Below, in pieces: positions 31,387 through 43,189 of a DNA stretch of 64,000 nt. Within the stretch, counting starts at the first letter, position 1. Each line of letters starts with the position of its first letter. The DNA is from Larix kaempferi (lineage: Eukaryota > Streptophyta > Pinopsida > Pinales > Pinaceae). A program made the position numbers and the translations under genes. The DNA lies in assembly GCA_027924585.1 (NCBI GenBank), contig BSBM01000321.1, forward strand, positions 1,563,001 through 1,627,000. The letters are read 5' to 3'. The notes under the pieces were generated by a model. It had not been told where the DNA came from. It did no database searches and saw only the letters and a program-made list of their open reading frames with translations.

Positions 31387-34298
31387 TTAAGCAATCATCT
31401 GCTGGTTTTGAGCAGGAAACGGATCGTTGAGGACTGCGGGATTTGGTTTACCCATAAGAAACTTTTGCACTATGTCTCTATGGGGACACTCTTTGGAGAA
31501 ATGGTCTTCTCCACACAGTAGACAAGGATACTTCAGTTTCCTTTTCTGCTTGGTATCTTCGGGAGTGCTCTTGGTTTCCTACTGGGCAGAAGACTTCTTG
31601 GATTTCCCCTTGTTCTTCTTTTTGTCGTTAAACTTCTGAGATGAAGCTGATTGAACCAAATTCACCTCTTCAATTATAGCAGGAGTAGTGGACTTAGCGA
31701 TGTTGTGGCTAGCCGGAGTTGGGTTGGATGATCCAACAGTGCTAACAGCAGGTTGGGTGTTAAGGGAACCAATGATTCCATCATCTTGGGGTCCCTTATG
31801 TGGTTTCATGGGATCGTTAATTTGCTGGGGTGCGTTAGGAAAAATATTGAACAAAGTGCCAGACTGGGTGTAGATCAGGTCTAACAGATGAGCACTCGCG
31901 ATGGCTTGTTCTTCGGTGACAGCACTTCACATGGAAACATCTTTTGCTATGACGGGAAGGAGTGACTTTGTAAACCAGTCTACTAGGAGCCGATCTGGAA
32001 TAGGAAATTTAATGAGACATCATCTCCTTCGCCACTCGTGGATATGATCCGAAATGTGAGTGGCGGTATTCTAACGGAGCGAGGTTAAAATCTCAGTACC
32101 AATCTCATACCGTATAGGTAGCTAGAAATGCGTCACAAAGTTCATAGCAAGAGAGCCAAAATCGGGAAAAGAGTGCGGTGGCAACTCAATGTACCACTTG
32201 GCAGCCGAACCGGTGAGAGTCCTTTGGAACAATCTAAGGCGAATTGAATCGTCCATTAAGGAATTAGATGAAAACCATAAGTGGTATGTCATCACGTGGT
32301 TCTTGGGGTCTTCACCCGGCTTGCCGTCAAACTTGGGGATATTAGATGGAAGTTTCACTGGAATCGATGGCCAATTAGATCCATGGTAAATAGGATCATT
32401 GGTTAAATGAGAGAGGTCAGGTAGGTCCAAAGTAGCCAGAAAGGGAAGCTGTGGATTAGGCTGTGCGTATTGATAATACGAATATGGCGTGTAAGGACTA
32501 AACTGACCGTAAGGTGTACCAGGATAAAACTGACCGTAGGGGGGTGTGCCGCCCAAACCGTAAGGAGGTCCACCACCATAAGGTGGTCCATTTTAATAAG
32601 GTGGGGGTTCACCTCCACCTCCAGGAGGGGGTGGAGGTCCACCGCCACCACCGGGAGGAGGTGGGGGTCCATAACCGTAATAAGGTGGTCCACTACCGCC
32701 TCCGCCTGGAGGGGGAGGTGGACCACTTCCATTGCCAGATGGATGGGGGCCCCCACCTCCTCCGCTGCTGGAAGGATGAGGGTTTCCACCACCGCCGCCA
32801 CCACCATAGTAATTAGGTCCTCCACTTCCTCCACCTGGAGGGGGTGTTGGACCACCTCCGCCACCCGAAGGGAAATGTCCTCCTCCACCATGATAAGGTG
32901 GTCCGCCGCCTCCTTCGCTTGGAGGGGAGGGGGACCATTCTCGTCACTGCCGGAGGGGTGAGGGGTGTTGTAGGTAAAATGAGGTGGGCCTCCACCAGTG
33001 TTAGGTGGGGGCACTCCGCCTCCAACAAGAGGTGGGGGAGGACCGATCTGGGGTGGTGGTACTTGAGGGATAGTCGGTTAGGGTCCGTGTTGCAACACAG
33101 GTTGTTTCCCCCACAGAGTGTATGGATTCCTGGGATAAGGTATCCTGTATGGCGCATTTCTGGGATTAGGTTGGCCCGGCATAGGATTAACAGAACCTGG
33201 ATACGCTTGACTCCATGAGGGTTGAGTTACATTTGACAGCCCCCCAACATGAGATAATCCCATGGTGGACGGTCTAGTGGGTTGGGAAGGTCCAACAGAA
33301 GGTCCGTTGGGGATTCCACCACCTACGTTCTGGTTAGGAAATGGGGGCTTCCCCCCAGCCATAATAGGCTAACCACTATTCAAAGTTTGAACCAACGTAG
33401 GTTGTTGACTAGCTACCATGGTAATAACATTACCAATAAGATAATCCATAGGAATGGAATACCCTCCCCTCAAATTTTGAGGTGGGGGAGGAACTGGTAA
33501 AGTAACCGTGGCAGTGACAGGTGTGTTGGACCGTTGTCCTTCCACCGGTTGGTTCACTTGAGGTGCAGGACTGGACTCTTGCGAGGGTTGACCAGTCTCA
33601 TCAGTGGTCACGTGGTGGGGTGCTTCAAGTGATCCGAAAGATATCGAATTAACTAGGATGTTTCCATCGTGAAGTCTTATTTGGAAATGACGATTATGGA
33701 ACTCTTCAGAGTGTCGCTCGAGACTTTGTCTTCGAAGCTCATCTCCTTTGACACGTAATTGTTCCAAACGTTCATGGATGGGGTCGAAAGTCTTGGCAAG
33801 GTCAAGCCTATATTAAGGCCTAGTGAACTCTGGAGTAGTCCAGTTAGGTGTGGATGAGATGGCAAAATAAGCCACTGGGTGGTCTGTAGAAGATGTCCAG
33901 TAAGCTGCTGAAGGACCAACAGCTGTTGTAGGGTCATCCTGGGGTTGTTTTATGCATTCCAACGATCCAAGTTCTCCCGGGATGATGGGAGGAAGGTCAT
34001 GTGAAGCAGGGATGTGTGCTTCTTCATCCTGCGTTGGATGAGAGGCAGGTGAATCTGGTGGAAAGAAAATTCTGCCAACATTCAAGGTGGGGTTCCCTAC
34101 TTTAGTAACTACGACCATGTTACGCTGATCCATTCTTACCCTCGAAATAACCTCTAGATTAAGGGGATATTCGGGTGGCAAGTTCAAGATCCTACAGGAC
34201 CTTCTCCAGGGAAAATATGCCAGAGTATCAGGAAAATCAGCCAAAAAAGGCTGAAACAGTGTTTCTCCTAAAGGTATTCTAAAAGAAAAGCAATCCAA
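31387..34298 (-). pseudogene. gag: gag of the Tat element with Pro/Gly-rich arm
   Basis: N-terminal part (33813-34298): FPDTLAYFPWRRSC, RILNLPPEYPLNLE. Helical part (33369-33767): LRVKGDELRRQSLERHSEEF. A long low-complexity arm (about 32570-33110) reads as PPPPPGGGG-type repeats with at least one frame change. The Gag domain proper is at 32122-32556 (IPKFDGKPGEDPKNHVMTYH, LRLFQRTLTGSAAKWYIELP). A single knuckle CLLCGEDHFSKEC (CX2CX3HX4C, the Tat form) is near 31510. The arm gives the protein a disordered, phase-separation-like composition (inference). Confidence 0.75.
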
Positions 34299-35829
34299 GA
34301 AACCTACTCAAACTAAGGCAACAAGAAAACTTATGTGACAAAGTGGATTCAAAAGTCTGGAACCTCACGGGATTATCAAGGCATTGCAAACCACAATATA
34401 CTGCAGGGTCCAACAATATGACGCGACAAGGAGGAATGGGACCGTACCCTTTCCTGCATACCTGATTACCTGGACAGTACGTGCGTGATAATCTCCCTAA
34501 GTGTTGTTCTCGGTGTATTGCTTTGAGATGGCCAAACGGTTAACTTGGTTGGTTTCAGGAATCCTAATGGTGTCTCCTGATATATGCAAGGTATGTGGGA
34601 GCTCAAATCCGTAGTGGTGTTGTCTAATGCACAACCTTTGGCACGAGACCTTCCGATATACGTGTCAAGTACGTGATACACCCTTCGATATAAGCCAAGT
34701 ACGGATAATGGTACTTGGTGGGTACATGAAGGAGCTCGATATACCGATGTACGTGGAAGACTACAATACCCCTGGACTACAGTGCTGGCAAGTAACGACA
34801 TCTGCCACGCTTAACGATTCCAAAACATGTCTCTAACTTACACACAAGTTGCTAAAATTTTTGCCTAGTTCTACCGTTAATTTTATCTTGGACGGTTAGG
34901 TGAATGCATGAGGTGAGTACATAATCGAAAACATAATGCAAGCCCTAGCTACATGCATGAAATAGTCTTTTCTTTCGATGAATTCTACCTATGGTAAGGA
35001 GAAAGCATTTTCCAATGGTATTTCCAAACAAACTCAATGCAACACAATTCCCAATGCAAACAAATTTGACAATGAAAGTACTCTTTTCCTTTTCGACGAG
35101 ACTCAAAAGTACACAACACTACTATCCAAATCAAAGTATTTTTTCTTTTCTTTTCTTTCGCTTTCAAATCAAAACAACACTAAGTAATGAGATGAGAGGA
35201 TTCTGGAATGGAAAATGCAAGCTTTTCACTTTCTCTTTTCAATGATCTAAAGGCAACAAAAATAAAAAAATGCACCTATCTTTCCCTAGCATGGAAATAA
35301 ATTTTGAAAAAAAAGGAAATGTACTAGAGCTTTTCAAGAAGATGAATATTTCATAATTCAAGAAAAACACAATCAATCATATTTCCATTCATCTTTTCCA
35401 AAACATTCCAATGCACAATGATCTTTCTTCAATAACTTTTTGAGAAACAATGGGGAAGAAGCACTTTTAATCTTTCAATGGATGTATCAAAGCAATAAAC
35501 TTGAAAACAACTTTGCTTTCAGATCTAAATGACTGAAAAGAAAATGCTACTTGCGGCAGTCATGCACTCAGAAAACTCAAGAAAAGACAAGCACTCAATC
35601 CAAGCGGAAAAGACACATCTGACTCAAAATCAAGCAGCAACAAGCAAACTAAGCAAGCAAAGCTCAAAACAAAAATAGATGAGGTCTGGAAGGTGATCCA
35701 ATGCAATGATCAGATTAGGGATGGAAGGAAGGGAATGCAAGAATGAACGGATGAAGGTGGAGGAAACAAAAGTATCTGCCACTACCGGTTTCAAGCTTGT
35801 CCAAGATGGAACCCAAAGTCAATCCAAAC
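34299..35829. other. Non-coding leader of the Tat element
   Basis: About 1.5 kb between gag and the nested copia; the leader resumes at 43190-43716 on the other side. No supported ORF is seen. It is A/C-rich on the plus strand with short oligo-A words (35400-35660). Long untranslated leaders are usual in Tat elements. Confidence 0.6.
35825..35829. repeat. Target site duplication CAAAC, left
   Basis: CAAAC immediately before the 5' LTR, repeated at 43185-43189 after the 3' LTR. Five bases is the usual length for copia integrase. Confidence 0.9.
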
Positions 35830-36479
35830 TGTTGATGTATATGTAACTTCGGAATGTATTTCGCATATATGTATATTGTATTCCTATAGAGATGGTATTA
35901 TTCCTCTATAAGGAAGTGTCGTCATTTATATTGTAAGTGTCGTAACTTATACTTGATGGGTTATTAGACCACCTTATTTGGGGTCGGCCCTGTATAAGTC
36001 ATGTGGGTCAAAGGGTTATTAGACCACCCTATTGGGGGTCGGCCATGTGGTTCAAAGGGTTATTAGACCACCCTATTGGGGTTCGGCCCACTCAGCATTA
36101 TGTTATGTGGTTAAGTTCGAGCCTACATGAGTTAGGTAAAAAGGCAAGTCAAGTCAAGTATAAATAGAGCGCGGGAGGCACTCTATTTACTCACTCACTT
36201 CTTACACATGCACTCAAGGAGGAGTGGCGCACTTATGGAGGAGGAGGATCTGCTGCTAGGTTATGGCTATCTCTCATGGTTGGTTGTATCATTGCTCTAT
36301 CTATCTCTGAGGAAGTTATTGGGGTTTTTCACCTTTATGGTTTTCCCCAAGTAAATCTTTGTGTCTCTTGTGTGCTTGCATTATTGTCTCCATGATTGAT
36401 ATGCTGTAGATATGCTGTACATGTTGTTCTCTCACTTAAGATCCTAGATCAGATTGAAGTAAATTCTGAAAATTTAACA
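35830..36479 (+). repeat. 5' LTR of the nested copia
   Basis: It runs from TGTTGATG to TTTAACA. It contains three ~45-bp direct repeats of GGTTATTAGACCACC with GGGGTCGGCC (35958-36090) in U3 and TATAAATA at 36159-36166. The 3' LTR matches except for about seven substitutions. Confidence 0.95.
36159..36166 (+). promoter_or_regulatory. TATA box in copia LTR
   Basis: TATAAATAGAGCG, duplicated in the 3' LTR at about 42864. It lies 330 bases into the LTR. Confidence 0.65.
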
Positions 36480-36491
36480 TGGTATCAGAGC
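36480..36491 (+). other. Primer binding site of the nested copia
   Basis: TGGTATCAGAGC directly abuts the LTR; it is complementary to the initiator Met-tRNA 3' end. Confidence 0.95.
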
Positions 36492-36829
36492 TAGCCTGAA
36501 AGAAGGCATGATATGGCATGTATGACACTTGTTGCACTTACGATGCTAGGGCTTGATATAGCAAAAACCAGTCATCGTAGCACTTTCGCTATAAATCCGT
36601 TTTGGCGAAGTTTTCGGATCTGAAATTGTTACAGGCCGAAGCTAAGATCTCCAGGAGAACCTCTAATTCGTTGTACTTTGTGATTTATGATCTGTACAAT
36701 ATAGGGTTTCTACCTCTTCCAGATCTAAGTCAAAATCAGGTGACCTTGGGAAAAAGGTCATATCTTGGGCTAGGAAGCTCCAAATGAAATTTTGTAAAAA
36801 GTGACAGGTAGTACACAGTCTGTACTATC

Positions 36830-37580
36830 TCAAAAAACTTTTTCAGAGGCCGAAGTTGAACCAGTGACACGTGGAATTCCGTACAAGTTCGCTCTCCTTT
36901 ATTATCCCATAAACAGGTCACGTTGCGACATTTAGCATAACTCTCTCTCAGAGAGTCCAATTGAGGTCAGACCTGTCAGGATGGAAATTTAACAGGCCGA
37001 GATATCTCAGAAAAGTTTTTCAGAGGCCGAAGTTAAAACAGTGACACGTGGCACGCCGTACAAGTTCGCTCTCCTGTTTTATACCAAAACAGGTCACGTT
37101 GCGACATTTGGCATAACTCTCTCTCAGAGAATCCAATTGGGGTCAGACCTGTCAGGATGGAAAGATAACAGGTCAGGCTATCTCAGGAAACGTTTTCAGA
37201 CCCTGTGGATCAAAAATTTCGGAGTTACACTAGAAACAATCAGGTACATATTTCTGTCAAAACAGAATTATTTTTTGGTACCTTCATTCATGGCTTCCGG
37301 AATTTAGGGCTTTGGAGAAAGTTGGAATTTTTGTAATCGGAGATCACGGCTGGATGCTACTCATCAAAATAGAAATTTAAAGACCAAGATCAGAATTTTT
37401 GGTTGGGAATAAGGCCGGGCTTGATTAGACCCTAGTTCGGGACTTTGATCAGAAAAGTGGAAAATTAGGGCTTCTGTAAAAATGGGAATTTTTGAAATCT
37501 GTGACCACGGCTGGAAGCTCCTCAGAAAAATAGAAGCTTAGAGATTTGGATCAAACATTTTGATGGGGAAAAAGAGTGGG
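36830..37580 (+). repeat. Leader tandem duplications
   Basis: A ~176-bp unit (CAGAGGCCGAAGTT, GTGACACGTGG, CAAGTTCGCTCTCC, CATAACTCTCTCTCAGAGA) occurs twice between 36843 and 37200. A second unit of ~140 bp (TAGGGCTT, GGAATTTTTG, ACCACGGCTGGA) occurs twice between 37305 and 37560. Copies are clearly diverged, so they predate this insertion. Confidence 0.7.
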
Positions 37581-37849
37581 ATTCCATCAAACCCCAGTTC
37601 AGGGTCATGTACAGTGATTCCGGAAGTTTCAAAGGCAAAATTGAGGAGTGAAACTTTGCAGTTTTCAAATTCTGAATTTACCAAATTGATCAGCTCATCA
37701 AGACACATATTTCTATCCTGTCAGAAGTTTGAAATTCAAAGTTTGAATTTTTGGGGTTTATCTGACAAACCCATATCCAGCTCAAGGTCCAGTTCTTGCA
37801 AATCAAGTGGATTGGGTTAATCCTAGAAGAAGATGGATTGATCATCTGC

Positions 37850-39613
37850 ATGAGTGAAGAAGTTCCTGTTTCAGAGGGAGATGAGGCTAAGGCCTTATAT
37901 AAGAAGATTACAAGCGATCTCGACAGGTATGACTCATCGAGGTATGTTTCGATATTTGTCCATGATTAAGTCTATGGTATGTTTGTCTTCATGTTATTAC
38001 AGTTAGTACATTTTTTATTTTAGACTTGTCGTATCACCTTAACAAAATTATGAATGCATGATAGAAGATATTCATTGGTTAAGGTGTTGACACTTATGAT
38101 TGTACTAATGCATTATGGTGTTGTATGAAGTTTATGTTGTCTACTAACATGAAAGGTACACCAAGGAAGACAAATCATGTTCCAGTCCAAGAACATATGA
38201 TCATGATAACATGAGGACAAAGATTCATCCATTGTCATGGATCTCATAGAAGATCCATTTACGAGGTATGTATAACTTGGTTTTGTAATAGTCAACCTAT
38301 GAGACATACAGGTTACTAGCACAAGTCATTGAAGAAGAACAAGAAGACATCATGTGAGTATGTTAGACATAAATAGCTAGCATGCTAATCCAGGTATGTT
38401 TTTCCTATATCAAGATAGAATCTTACCTTGTGTTAGGATCTTATACTGTTGTGTTGTTGATAATGATTATTCATGAAGCCATAAGTTTGAATAATCATGG
38501 TTGTATGCATATTATGTTTCTTACCATAATTGATGATATGACTAACCAGAAGAATCATGATGGTATAGGTTTGAATAATCACAAGTTTTATGCATAATAT
38601 ATCTCTTATCTTGATTGATAATTCAACTAACTTGAAGAGTCATAGGTTTGAGTAATTACAGGTTTAGACATGTTATGCTTCTTATGATTTGACTAACCAT
38701 AAGAATCCCACATAAACCTTGAATGCTAATGCTTATTATTCTGTTTGAAATGATCATGACTATACATGCTTGAAATTATTGTGCTTTAATAGTATACTAA
38801 TGAATGTATGATTTTATATGAAATCACAAGGATAACACAATCATGATACTAATAAGCATGCATAGGGACCAAGGATGAATATGAGTTCAAGAACAGGTAA
38901 TTCAGGAAGCAAAGATCAAGAGGGAGCACACTCCAGTTGCTCCTGCAAGAAAGCAAAGGAGCACACTCCAGTTGTTCCTGCAAGAAAGCAAAGAAGCACA
39001 CTCCAGTTGTTCCTGCAAGAAAGAAAAAGAGCACACTTCAGTAGTTTCTGCAAGGATGCAGATATTCAGAGGAAGTTGACCATCTCTCTACATTCCACAA
39101 CAGAAAGGTGTAGAAGAAGCTACTTTAGATTAGGACTCCAGCAGCTCCTGCAAGGAAGCGAAGACTCAGAGGGAGTCCACCCAACGAACAAACAAAGATA
39201 AGTATTTTAATTATCATTTCTTACATATTTGTTTGTTTAAATAAAATTGTTCAATGATGTATATGCTCATGGTCTTAGACTTAGGATATGTATTGTGCAT
39301 ATTAGAATAATTACATTAATGAACAGTATACTACTAATATGCATGGGTAAGTAGCCTATGGCACTGTACAACATTCCATTGCTACTTATCTAGAATGAAA
39401 CCTCTTTGCTGACATGTTGGGAGTTGTGCATACTCTTAACAATGCTCTGGTAGAGATTGGAAGGCATCTAGAAAGTTACGGGATATGGATAAATGTTGTA
39501 TTGAAGCATTGGCTAAGATAATTGCATGACTGTATGACATATTTCTTTATGTGTAAGAATTTGTTTTGAAAACTATGAGATGTTTCTAATCATGCAATTT
39601 AACCTGTTTTTGT
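37850..39613 (+). pseudogene. Gag-like start and remnant region with splice-like signals
   Basis: ATG at 37850 begins MSEEVPVSEGDEAKALYKKI...DLDRYDSSR, similar in position to a copia gag start, and then the frame is lost. The region holds three AG/GTATGT donor-like sites (about 37942, 38265 and 38394) and T-rich acceptors (TTTTTTATTTTAG at about 38023, CTGTTTTTGTAG at 39616). No continuous protein can be built from it by eye. It may be deleted gag-pol or acquired sequence with introns. Confidence 0.4.
38915..39055 (+). repeat. 36-bp tandem repeat, four copies
   Basis: GAGCACACTCCAGTTGYTCC followed by TGCAAGAAAGCAAA recurs four times. A diverged fifth unit lies at about 39138. The unit is a multiple of three and can be read as HTPVVPARK-like repeats. 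Confidence 0.75.
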
Positions 39614-41002
39614 AGGAAAGACCACATATCTTCACCTACAAAAGGACTACAACATTTGTTCCAGCAACAAAGATATTTATTGAAGATATTGAAGTTCCCA
39701 GGATCTGGGATGAATAAATGGAATGCCATGATCCGTCGATCATGAAGAATGATGTTTGGGATGTAGTCCCAAGACGTGAAGGGAAGTTTGTTATGACTTC
39801 CAAATGGAACTATCAGATCAAGCACGTTGCAGATGGCAGCATTAAGAAATATAAAAGTGATGAAATAGAAGATGCACCAGATGGATTTCAAGACAGCATG
39901 GTGTAGTCATATATGTGTGCAGAACTTGATATGGTAGGATAGACAGCTTTCTATCCATCTTGGGCTTTACCAAGAATAAAGCGAATTCCAACCTTTACTA
40001 CAAGGTTGAGGAAGGCAATCCAGTGATACTACTTTTGTATGCGGATAACCTGTTTGTTACAGGTGAAGATAGATTGATTGCCGACACGCAGCGGAAGCTT
40101 ACTACCGAGTTCGAGATGAAGAACTTGGGGATGATGCACTATTTGTTTTTGGCATGGAGGTGTGGCAGAGTGTAGATCGAATCTTCCTTGGTCAAGGGAT
40201 GTACACAGTTGATATCCTGAAGAGATTCGGGATGATGGATTGCAAGGCCATGGCCACTCCTACGGCATCAAATCTGAAGCTTCTATGTGATGCTTCATCT
40301 GAGCCGATTTATGTCTCTATGTATCGCCAGATGATTGGGTCCTTGATGTACCTGACGAACACGAGACCAGACATTTTATTTGATGTGAACACATTGAGCC
40401 AGTTCCTGACGGATCCGAGGAGTGTTCACCTGGTTGCTGTAAAGCATGTTCTGAGGTACCTGAAGAGTACAGTGGATTATGGGCTCAAGTATGAAGCGAA
40501 TCAAAAGTTTAACCTACAGGGTTATGTTGATTCAGATTGGGCTGGCAGTGCTGCAGATAGGAAGAGCACATCTGGGTGCTGCTTCAGTATGGAATCAGGT
40601 GTGATCTCTTGGTTTAGCAGGAAGCAGTCCTGCGTAGCACTGAGTACAGCCGAGGCAGAGTATGTTGCAGCCTGTTCAGCTAGTTGTGAGGCAGTATGGC
40701 TACGGAAGCTACTGTCCGAGTTATTTGATCTCCCGTTGGAGGCTACTGGTATCTTCTGTGATAACCAGAGTTGTGTGAAGCTGTCCGAGAACCCAGTGTT
40801 TCATGACAGGTCGAAACACATAGAGATCAAATATCACTATATCAGGGATATGGTGCAGAGAGGAGCTGTGAAGCTCCTGTATGTTGCGACGGACGAGCAG
40901 ATTGCAGATGTGTTGACGAAGCCACTAGCCAGGGTGAAGTTCGAGTACTTCAGAGAGAGGCTTGGTGTTCTTCAGATCGAGGACACTTCGAGGAAGAAGT
41001 GA
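39614..41002 (+). pseudogene. copia RT fragments and complete RNase H
   Basis: The start of RT (MKNDVWDVVPRREGKFVMTSKW, IKHVADGSIKKYK) is joined by an internal deletion to GFTKNKANSNLYYK and LLYADNLFVTGED. The catalytic YVDD is YADN, so RT is dead. From 40154 the frame is open to the TGA at 41000: VDILKRFGMMDCKAMATP, RQMIGSLMYLTNTRPDI, VDSDWAGSAADRKSTSGCC, LSTAEAEYVAACSAS, CDNQSCVKLSENPVFHDRSK and QIADVLTKPLARVKFEYF, a full RNase H with its catalytic acidic residues. This part looks functional by sequence. Confidence 0.9.
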
Positions 41003-41104
41003 TGGACACATTTGCTGAAGCCATTCCAAGCATGTTGGAAGGAGGATCCTTCACATGGCTGTGGATGTAAGCGCTGGATGATGAGCATCAGGATGATGTT
41101 CTGG

Positions 41105-41400
41105 TTTCTGCTTGGATATGATCAGTTGGATCATTTTTATGTATGTATATACGCATCATGTTGGATGCTGGATATGATCAGTTGGATCATTTATGTATGT
41201 ACGCATCATGTTGGATGCTGGATATGATCAGTTGGATCATTTATGTATGTACGCATCATGTTGGATGCTGGATATGATCAGTTGGATCATTTATGTATGT
41301 ATGCATCATGTTGGATGCTGGATATGATCAGTTGGATCATTTATGTATGTATGCATCATGTTGGATGCTAGATATGATCAGTTGGATCATGTGTATGTAT
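41105..41400 (+). repeat. 50-bp tandem repeat in copia 3' UTR
   Basis: TTGGATGCTGGATATGATCA followed by GTTGGATCATTTATGTATGT and ACGCATCATG recurs about five to six times with few changes. TGATCA and GGATCA palindromic words dominate. Confidence 0.85.
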
Positions 41401-41775
41401 TTTTGGATGCTTGGACCATGTATCTGTACATGTATCAGGTGGATACATTGTATGATCAGGTGGATCATGTATGGTGATATGTATCATGTATCAGGTGGAT
41501 ACATTGTATGATCAGGAGGATCATGTATGATGATATGTATCAGGTAGATACTTGGTATGCATCAGGTGGATGCATTGATGATCAGGTGGATCATGCAGCA
41601 GGATGTTGCAGTGATGATCAGGATGATCATGGATGATGAGCTTCAGGATGTTGCTCCAGATGACATGCAGCAGGACGTTGCAGTGATGATGATCAGGACG
41701 ATCATGAGTACATCAGGATGATGTATGGTGAGTATCAGGTTGATACTCTATGGTCGTGGATCAGGTTGTGCAGAT
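41400..41775 (+). repeat. Degenerate GATCA-rich repeats
   Basis: Irregular repeats of ATCAGGTGGATCATG and ATGATCAGGA follow the 50-bp array and probably derive from it by divergence. No coding signal. Confidence 0.6.
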
Positions 41776-41787
41776 GAGCATGTCTGG

Positions 41788-42300
41788 GAGATCCTATAGG
41801 TCGGAGTTGTGTACCCGTAACAGCCTGGGATGCTCTTTCGAGACATTGCTCTGGGACCACATGTAATTTGTGCCCTGGGAGATTTCAGGTCGGAGTTGTG
41901 TACCCGTAACATCCTGAGATGCTCTTGCGAGGTTTTGTCCTATGGCATGTAATTTGGGCCCTGGGAGATTTCAGGTCGGAGTTGTGTACCCGTAACATCC
42001 TGAGATGCTCTTTCGAGGTTTTGCCATGACCACATGTAATTTGTGCCCTGGGAGATTTCAGGTCAGAGTTGTGTACCCGTAACATCCTGAGATGCTCTTG
42101 CAAGGTTTTGTGGTGGACCACATGTAATAGTGCCCTGGGAGATTTCAGGTCGGAGTTGTGTACCCGTAACATCCTAAGATGCTCTTGCGAGGTTTTGTGG
42201 TGGGGTCACATGTAATGGCGCCCTGGGAGATCCTACAGGTCGAAGTTGTGTACCCGTAACATCCTGGGATGCTCTTTCGAGGTTTTGTGACGCATGTAAT
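41788..42300 (+). repeat. ~86-bp tandem repeat, six copies, in copia 3' UTR
   Basis: Each unit has GGGAGATTTCAGGTCGGAG, TTGTGTACCCGTAACATCCT and GATGCTCTTGCGAGGTTTTG, then CACATGTAAT. Units start near 41788, 41876, 41963, 42049, 42135 and 42225. An ORF on the minus strand here is only the repeat read through. Confidence 0.85.
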
Positions 42301-42525
42301 AAGTCTTGAGGATTCCACAGTATGGCCAGTGATAACGAAGACCTGCAGGTGGTGGGCCTACATCCAGTATGAAAAAGGACTGGCTCTGTAGAACTTCCTA
42401 TGACAAGTAGATTCAGAGATTGATTGAGATAGCAGCAGCAGTGACGATGATGATGACTCGATGACGATTATCCAGTGACGATGATCCAGAGAAGATGACT
42501 TGTGCTGAGAAATACCTTCCTAGTT

Positions 42526-42534
42526 AAGAGGGAG
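42526..42534 (+). other. Polypurine tract of the nested copia
   Basis: AAGAGGGAG directly before the 3' LTR. Confidence 0.85.
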
Positions 42535-43184
42535 TGTTGATGTATATGTAACTTCGGAATGTATTTCGCATATATGTATATTGTATTCCTATAGAGATGG
42601 TATTATTCCTCTATAAGGAAGTGTCGTCATTTATATTGTAAGTGTCGTAACTTATACTTGATGGGTTATTAGACCACCTTATTTGGGGTCGGCCCTGAAT
42701 AAGTCATGTGGGTCAAAGGGTTATTAGACCACCCTATTGGGGGTCGGCCATGTGGGTCAAAGGGTTATTAGACCACCCTATTGGGGGTCGGCCCACTCAG
42801 CATTATGTTATGTGGTTAAGTTCGAGCCTACATGAGTTAGGTAAAAAGGAAAGTCAAGTCAAGTATAAATAGAGTGCGGGAGGCACTCTATTTACTCACT
42901 CACTTCTTACACATGCACTCAAGGAGGAGTGGCGCACTTATGGAGGAGGAGGATCTGCTGCTAGGTTATGGCTATCTCTCATGGTTGGTTGTATCATTGC
43001 TCTATCTATCTCTGAGGAAGTTATTGGGGTTTTTCACCTTTATGGTTTTCCCCAAGTAAATCTTTGTGTCTCTTGTGTGCTTGCATTATTGTCTCCATGA
43101 TTGATATGCTGTAGATGTGCTGTACATGTTGTTCTCTCAGTTAAGATCCTAGATCAGATTGAAGTAAATTCTGAAAATTTAACA
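42535..43184 (+). repeat. 3' LTR of the nested copia
   Basis: 650 bp, the same length as the 5' LTR, ending TTTAACA and followed by the CAAAC duplication. The sites that differ from the 5' LTR are single substitutions spread through U3 and R/U5. Confidence 0.95.
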
Positions 43185-43189
43185 CAAAC
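43185..43189. repeat. Target site duplication CAAAC, right
   Basis: Matches the five bases before the 5' LTR at 35825-35829. Confidence 0.9.

Larger units (their letters stand above)
35830..43184 (+). mobile_element. Young, internally deleted Ty1/copia nested in the Tat leader
   Basis: Two 650-bp LTRs with TG...CA ends are flanked by a 5-bp target duplication CAAAC (35825-35829 and 43185-43189). PBS and PPT are in place. By eye the LTRs differ at about 7 of 650 sites. The internal 6 kb has only a short gag-like start, fragments of RT and a full RNase H, plus four tandem-repeat blocks; protease, integrase and most of RT are missing. Near-identical LTRs around a gutted coding region mean it was most likely moved by proteins from another copy. 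Confidence 0.92.

Noticed and set aside
32470-32961. 163-codon plus-strand Trp/Arg/Thr-rich ORF
   Set aside because: Antisense reading of the Pro/Gly repeats in the Tat gag arm; composition explains the openness.
41885-42172. Minus-strand ORF with internal amino-acid repeats
   Set aside because: Only the 86-bp DNA repeat read in an open frame.
41788-42300. Possible CRISPR array (regular repeats)
   Set aside because: Units are contiguous tandem repeats without unique spacers, inside a plant copia 3' UTR.
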